From the NCBI GenBank assembly GCA_947652855.1, contig CANTEO010000035.1, positions 1-26,574 of the forward strand: a stretch of DNA of 26,574 bases, given 5' to 3'. A program made the position numbers and the translations under genes. Within the stretch, counting starts at the first letter, position 1. The number at the start of each line of letters is the position of its first letter. The notes below the pieces were generated by a model. The model was not told where the DNA came from, made no database searches, and worked only from the letters and a program-made list of their open reading frames with translations. The DNA comes from an uncultured Roseburia sp. (GTDB lineage: Bacteria; Bacillota; Clostridia; Lachnospirales; Lachnospiraceae). This document shows positions 22,817 through 26,574 of the stretch, one piece after another.

Positions 22817-23641
22817 TCATCTGTCGCCCTCCTCCTTCAGATACACCGCAATGTCGTGCGGCGGAACCCGCTCTTCTTCCGGAGGCAGCTCCATATAGTC
22901 GCCGTACATCTGCCTTAAATATTGGCGGTACCCGATCGGCGCGGGAAACATCCTTCCCTCAAATTCCAGCTCCACAACGTCAGAGAAGCTCTCATACGCT
23001 ATGATCTCCTTCTCCTTGCGCAGTCCATAGGAGCTTGCGACATAGCTTGAGCTGCCAAACGGCGTTTTCCTGAATATATCATTCAGCTTCTCAAACGCCC
23101 GCTCCCTTCCAAAAGACCAAAACAGCGCCCTCCAAAACAAATGCTTGCATCGGCCAAGCATAGACGGCTCATTAACGCGCGTCACAGACCAGGCAATTCG
23201 GGACGCCCATCTGCCCGCATTGGCAATCCGCCGCTTCGCCTCCTCCATGTCATCTGGCATTCCGTCAATCGGAAAAATGTCAATATACGCCCCAAGGCCC
23301 GTAACGCTTGACGGAATCGCCAATTCGGTTAATTTTGTTCTTCTGTCCACAATCTTAATGAAGGGATAGCAATAATCGTTGCCATTCCTAATTTTCAGCA
23401 AGCCGTACCTGCCGTCTTTCCTCATCTCAAAAATCTCAATCAGCCTGTCATAATCCTGCCTGGGCATGGAGATATCCATGTCATTGTCCCATGGGATAAA
23501 CCCCTTATGCCTCACCGCCCCAAGCAATGTCCCGCCTGCAAGGAAATATCGAAGGCCATGTTCCGAACAGATGCCAGCCACATATTCTAAAATAGACAAT
23601 TCTAATTGCTGGATTTCATATGCTTTTGTAATCTGCCTCAA
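22817..23641 (-). CDS. LicD-family phosphotransferase
   Basis: LicD proteins transfer phosphocholine or other phospho-groups onto surface glycans and teichoic acids. The 274-aa protein has the defining segment LAGGTLLGAVRHKGFIPWDN (34-53) and the acidic cluster D52, D54, D56 (DNDMDISMPRQDYDRL). A C-terminal YGDYMELPPEEERVP motif, seen in many LicD enzymes, is also present. It begins at a TTG (23641) with GGGGGAT upstream. No choline uptake or activation genes (licA/B/C) are in the window, so the donor may be CDP-choline made elsewhere or another CDP-linked group. Confidence 0.9.
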   Translation of the reverse strand: MRQITKAYEIQQLELSILEYVAGICSEHGLRYFLAGGTLLGAVRHKGFIPWDNDMDISMPRQDYDRLIEIFEMRKDGRYGLLKIRNGNDYCYPFIKIVDRRTKLTELAIPSSVTGLGAYIDIFPIDGMPDDMEEAKRRIANAGRWASRIAWSVTRVNEPSMLGRCKHLFWRALFWSFGRERAFEKLNDIFRKTPFGSSSYVASSYGLRKEKEIIAYESFSDVVELEFEGRMFPAPIGYRQYLRQMYGDYMELPPEEERVPPHDIAVYLKEEGDR

Positions 23642-23678
23642 ATTGAAATCCCCCTTCCCGGCTCCACAGGCGGCGGGC

Positions 23679-24497
23679 TTATCGCTCCATGGATTTTCCT
23701 TCCATTCCCTTCCTCCTGGCCCGCCTGACCTTTTTTACGGTCTCTTTCATCCCAAACGCATAGAGGTGCCTTATCAGCATCCAGCTTTTCCTGTGCATCA
23801 CCCAAAGCATCATTTTCTTTCCAAATGCCTGGATCAAACGCCGCTCCCACCGCGCCCATTTTTTCTGCTTTTCGTTATTCCAAGAAGCGGAAAAATGATG
23901 TATGGCATATGTGCGCTCCGTGCATTCCAGCTCTCCCGTAAGATAGTTTTTGGGGCAGAAGTAATCCTTGGGATACAGGGCAAGGCCACAAAGCTGCTGA
24001 TAGGAATTGTCCCGCTTCAATCCTTTTTTCAGGCACGCGTCCGTAATAGAAATCACATTTGTCGTCAGGTCAAGGCTCCCGTCCGGCAAAATGAAATGCC
24101 TGCCCTCATATTCTTTCAACAGCTCCAAAAACAGCGGAAATCCTTTCTCACAGGCCATGATGCCCGTAGAGACCGAGTCCTCCGTCTCAAAGCCGGAAAA
24201 CGCCCGCTCCTTTAAAAAGCAATCCAGCGGCTTTCTCACCTCCACATCGGTGTCCATATAGATGCCGCCATATTCCGTCATGACCTTTAAGCGTGCATAG
24301 TCTGAGACAAACGCCCATTTTTTCGATTCGAAAGCCTCCCTCACATAGTCGCAGCACGTTACGTCAAAATTTGCCTCATTCCATTCCACAATCTCATAGC
24401 CGGGGCAGCTCCTTTTCCAGCTCTCCACGCATTTCACCGCAGAATCCGGCAAAGGGCTTCCCCCAAACCAGCAGTAATGTATCCTTTTTGGTATCAT
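23679..24497 (-). CDS. GT32-like glycosyltransferase (DXD sugar transferase)
   Basis: This is a retaining glycosyltransferase of the capsular/OCH1-type group, transferring a sugar to the growing repeat unit at the cytoplasmic membrane face. The 272-aa protein starts with the family's MIPKRIHYCWFGGSPLP, then has SWKRSCPGYEIVEWNE. The metal-binding motif YGGIYMDTDVE has D82 and D84. Its ATG overlaps the upstream gene's stop by 4 bp (ATGA). Acceptor and donor are unknown. Confidence 0.92.
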   Translation of the reverse strand: MIPKRIHYCWFGGSPLPDSAVKCVESWKRSCPGYEIVEWNEANFDVTCCDYVREAFESKKWAFVSDYARLKVMTEYGGIYMDTDVEVRKPLDCFLKERAFSGFETEDSVSTGIMACEKGFPLFLELLKEYEGRHFILPDGSLDLTTNVISITDACLKKGLKRDNSYQQLCGLALYPKDYFCPKNYLTGELECTERTYAIHHFSASWNNEKQKKWARWERRLIQAFGKKMMLWVMHRKSWMLIRHLYAFGMKETVKKVRRARRKGMEGKSMER

Positions 24498-25507
24498 ATC
24501 AAACGAATCCCCTTTATCTTCTGAATCAGATAAATAAGGCCAAAGCCACGCCGCACGCCCAAGAACCGGATGAAACGATACTTGATCCTAAGCGTTCCAT
24601 TTCCATTCCATTTGCAATAGCGCAGCATCCACCGATTAGCGCAAAGCATCTTAAGGCATTGCTCCTTGTCCTCTTTTTCCAGATCATATGAGAATGGCCC
24701 CGTCTCCAAATAGGCGCCGGAGAAATTCCCGCATAAGCGCTTCTTTACTGTTTCCGGAATATCCATCTGCAAGGCCAAGCGTATATTACACGCAGCCACG
24801 TCCAGCATATCCCTAATCTGACTCTGCCCCATCTTACCCGTCAGCGACGCCTCCCGCCCTATCCTGTAGCAATAAAAATGCTTCCCTATCGTGCATACCC
24901 TCCTCGCGTTTGCCAAAACCTGAAACAGGACTTCCTCATCTTCGCAAATCACTCTGCCCTCTTTAAATGCGACATTGCTTTTCTCCCACAGCTCTCTTTG
25001 AAAAGCATACAGCCAGCCCCACCATTTGCAATTTCCGGCACGCGCCATTTCACCTAAAAAAGCAGCGCCATCCATTGGAACCCGCGAAATCGGAATCTCA
25101 TTGCGGCATTCCCTCATTTGCTTCGTCCTCTCATCCAAAAGCAGCGCCCACCATGCCACCACATCTGCCTGCTTGTCTTTTATTTCATCGAACACAAACT
25201 GCAGCATCTTTGGATCCGCCCAATAATCATCGCCATCCAGAAAAATAAGGCTCCGTCCTCTTGAACGACGGATCAAGCAGTTCCTTGTAAAAGCAATTCC
25301 ATGATTCTTTTCATGAAAGATCCGGAACCGGGGATCTTTTCTTGCAAAGCTGTCGCAAATGCCCCCTGTGCCGTCTGTAGACCCGTCGTCAATGACAACG
25401 GCCTCCCAGTCCCGAAAAGTCTGACGCAGGACGCCATCCAAACACTCCGTCAAATAGCCTTCCACATTATATGCCGGTATCAAAACACTGAACATTGGCT
25501 CACTCAT
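24494..25507 (-). CDS. Family 2 glycosyltransferase
   Basis: This is an inverting GT-A glycosyltransferase, probably adding a sugar to the lipid-linked intermediate. The 337-aa protein opens FSVLIPAYNVEGYLTECLDG. It has the nucleotide-binding DDGSTDG (40-46), the N-GIAFTRN region near residue 68 and the metal-binding FLDGDDYW (89-96), followed by a helical C-terminal part. GAGGG lies about 9 bp upstream of the ATG. Confidence 0.93.
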   Translation of the reverse strand: MSEPMFSVLIPAYNVEGYLTECLDGVLRQTFRDWEAVVIDDGSTDGTGGICDSFARKDPRFRIFHEKNHGIAFTRNCLIRRSRGRSLIFLDGDDYWADPKMLQFVFDEIKDKQADVVAWWALLLDERTKQMRECRNEIPISRVPMDGAAFLGEMARAGNCKWWGWLYAFQRELWEKSNVAFKEGRVICEDEEVLFQVLANARRVCTIGKHFYCYRIGREASLTGKMGQSQIRDMLDVAACNIRLALQMDIPETVKKRLCGNFSGAYLETGPFSYDLEKEDKEQCLKMLCANRWMLRYCKWNGNGTLRIKYRFIRFLGVRRGFGLIYLIQKIKGIRLI

Positions 25508-25540
25508 CTTCTTTTGCCCTCTATTTTCTGCGTTTACAGC

Positions 25541-26574
25541 TTATCTTGCGTCCCATAGGAACCGATAGGGGAAAATCTCGCAATTTCCCTGAATATAAAA
25601 TTTATAAGTAAAATAAAAGCCGGACGACAGGGCCAAAAAGCAGATCAAAGCCATTTTATTCATTCGAGCCTTCAAATTTGAATAGGCAAAGCTATACGCA
25701 TAAATCAACCCAAACTCAAAATAAAACGACATCCGAAATCCCCAGTCTATATAATTGTTCAGCAAATACGTAAGCAGCTGGGCAACGCATAAAAAGGCAA
25801 CCCAAAAAATATCTATTCCTGATTTTTTTAACACCCTAACCATCAGGATGAGGACAGCTATCATGCATCCCATAAAAATGAAGTTCGTATTGACCGCCTC
25901 TAACGTGTCTGTCATGTCCGTCCTCAGAAATTTGATGTACTTTCGAAACAGCGACAAATGCTCGCTTAAAAAATCCAAGCCCCAATGAAATAGGAACGGA
26001 GAAAAAGCCGCTACGGCAACTGCCGCAGATTTCAAATAAACGCTGTATTTTCCCCGCAGAAAGTTTATAAAATAAAAAGCCGCCCCGACGATTGCAGTAT
26101 TATGAAACATCGTCGCAATCAAGATGCAGCACAGAAATTTTATCAATTTCTTTTCATGCACATATTTTGTCGCAAACCAAATAAGAATCACAGCCAGGCC
26201 CTGCCGTTCCACATTTAAGAAATAAGGAAAGCAGAACATATAATACAAAAAGTACATCAAAGGAAGGCTGACTTGCTCTTTATAATAGTCAAAAGCAAAG
26301 AATAAAATCACATTCATCAAAATTGCGTCCACGAAAAAGAACGCGGCGTAATCCCAACGCGTTAGGAAATAAATACATTTGCACAAGATAATAAAGAGCG
26401 GCTCATTGGCATACCAGCCTAAAAGCGTCCCGTTTCCTTCATGAAATCCCCTGTACAGGCTGACATAACTGAAATAGTCCGACCCCACGTCATATCGGAA
26501 TCCCTGCAGAATAATAATTGGCAGCGTAATCAGGATGCAGTACAAGATCTTTTTCTTTACGCTTACAGGCTGAT
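25541..26574 (-). CDS. EpsG/Wzy-like polysaccharide polymerase, partial at the window edge
   Basis: This hydrophobic protein of at least 334 aa has about nine to ten membrane spans and the EpsG-type N-terminal feature GFRYDVGSDYFSYVSLYRGF near residue 16. EpsG/Wzy proteins polymerise repeat units outside the membrane. The frame has a TTG at 26545 but stays open to the window end (upstream residues VKKKI), so the true start is probably outside. Its AT-richness is marked compared with tex or ior, as is usual for capsule loci. Confidence 0.82.
   Translation of the reverse strand, partial: QPVSVKKKILYCILITLPIIILQGFRYDVGSDYFSYVSLYRGFHEGNGTLLGWYANEPLFIILCKCIYFLTRWDYAAFFFVDAILMNVILFFAFDYYKEQVSLPLMYFLYYMFCFPYFLNVERQGLAVILIWFATKYVHEKKLIKFLCCILIATMFHNTAIVGAAFYFINFLRGKYSVYLKSAAVAVAAFSPFLFHWGLDFLSEHLSLFRKYIKFLRTDMTDTLEAVNTNFIFMGCMIAVLILMVRVLKKSGIDIFWVAFLCVAQLLTYLLNNYIDWGFRMSFYFEFGLIYAYSFAYSNLKARMNKMALICFLALSSGFYFTYKFYIQGNCEIFPYRFLWDAR

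Noticed and set aside
1..26574. CRISPR array, tRNA, rRNA, transposase or integrase
   Set aside because: No regularly spaced direct repeats, cloverleaf, rRNA segment or recombinase protein was seen on either strand.

Overview
The window looks like a piece of a spore-forming Firmicute chromosome, most likely a Lachnospiraceae-type gut clostridium. It carries a spoVA sporulation operon, a split threonine/serine exporter pair, tex, an anaerobic indolepyruvate:ferredoxin oxidoreductase (iorAB) with an aryl-acetate CoA ligase, and a Gram-positive capsule/exopolysaccharide locus. Shine-Dalgarno sites are strong and many genes overlap by 4 bp (ATGA). The taxonomic call is inference from gene content; there is no rRNA or tRNA here.

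Layout. (1) 46-2227, minus strand: a small membrane ORF, spoVAA, spoVAB, an unknown 130-aa protein and spoVAC, behind a sigma-G-like promoter at 2260-2289. An internal sigma-A-like promoter sits at 894-922. (2) 2228-2702: intergenic, dominated by a perfect 89-bp inverted repeat around a 91-bp core that is itself hairpin-forming. (3) 2703-3976, plus: the two-gene ThrE/YjjP-YjjB exporter, whose 3' end overlaps convergent tex (3924-6065, minus) by 53 bp. (4) 6095-10431, minus: a four-gene restriction-modification-like island. It has two dissimilar amino-methyltransferases with TSPPY motifs, a protein of unknown fold that may be frameshifted, and a LAGLIDADG-like protein whose RBS and start codon lie inside a perfect 14-bp-arm hairpin. 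(5) 10613-17722: metabolic genes, namely an acyl-CoA synthetase, an amidohydrolase, a nicotinamidase-like hydrolase and the iorA-iorB-paaK operon, which should turn aryl pyruvates into aryl-acetyl-CoA or aryl acetates. (6) 17937-26574, minus: a surface polysaccharide operon running off the right edge, with an EpsG/Wzy-like protein, GT2, GT32, LicD, an SDR, two pyruvyl-transferase-family genes and a Wzx-like flippase. A G10 homopolymer sits exactly at the junction of the two pyruvyl-transferase genes and sets whether they are read as one frame.

The most unusual items are the giant palindrome at 2391-2659, the methyltransferase/LAGLIDADG island at 6095-10431, and the G10 tract at 20674-20683. 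No CRISPR array, tRNA, rRNA, transposase or integrase was seen.
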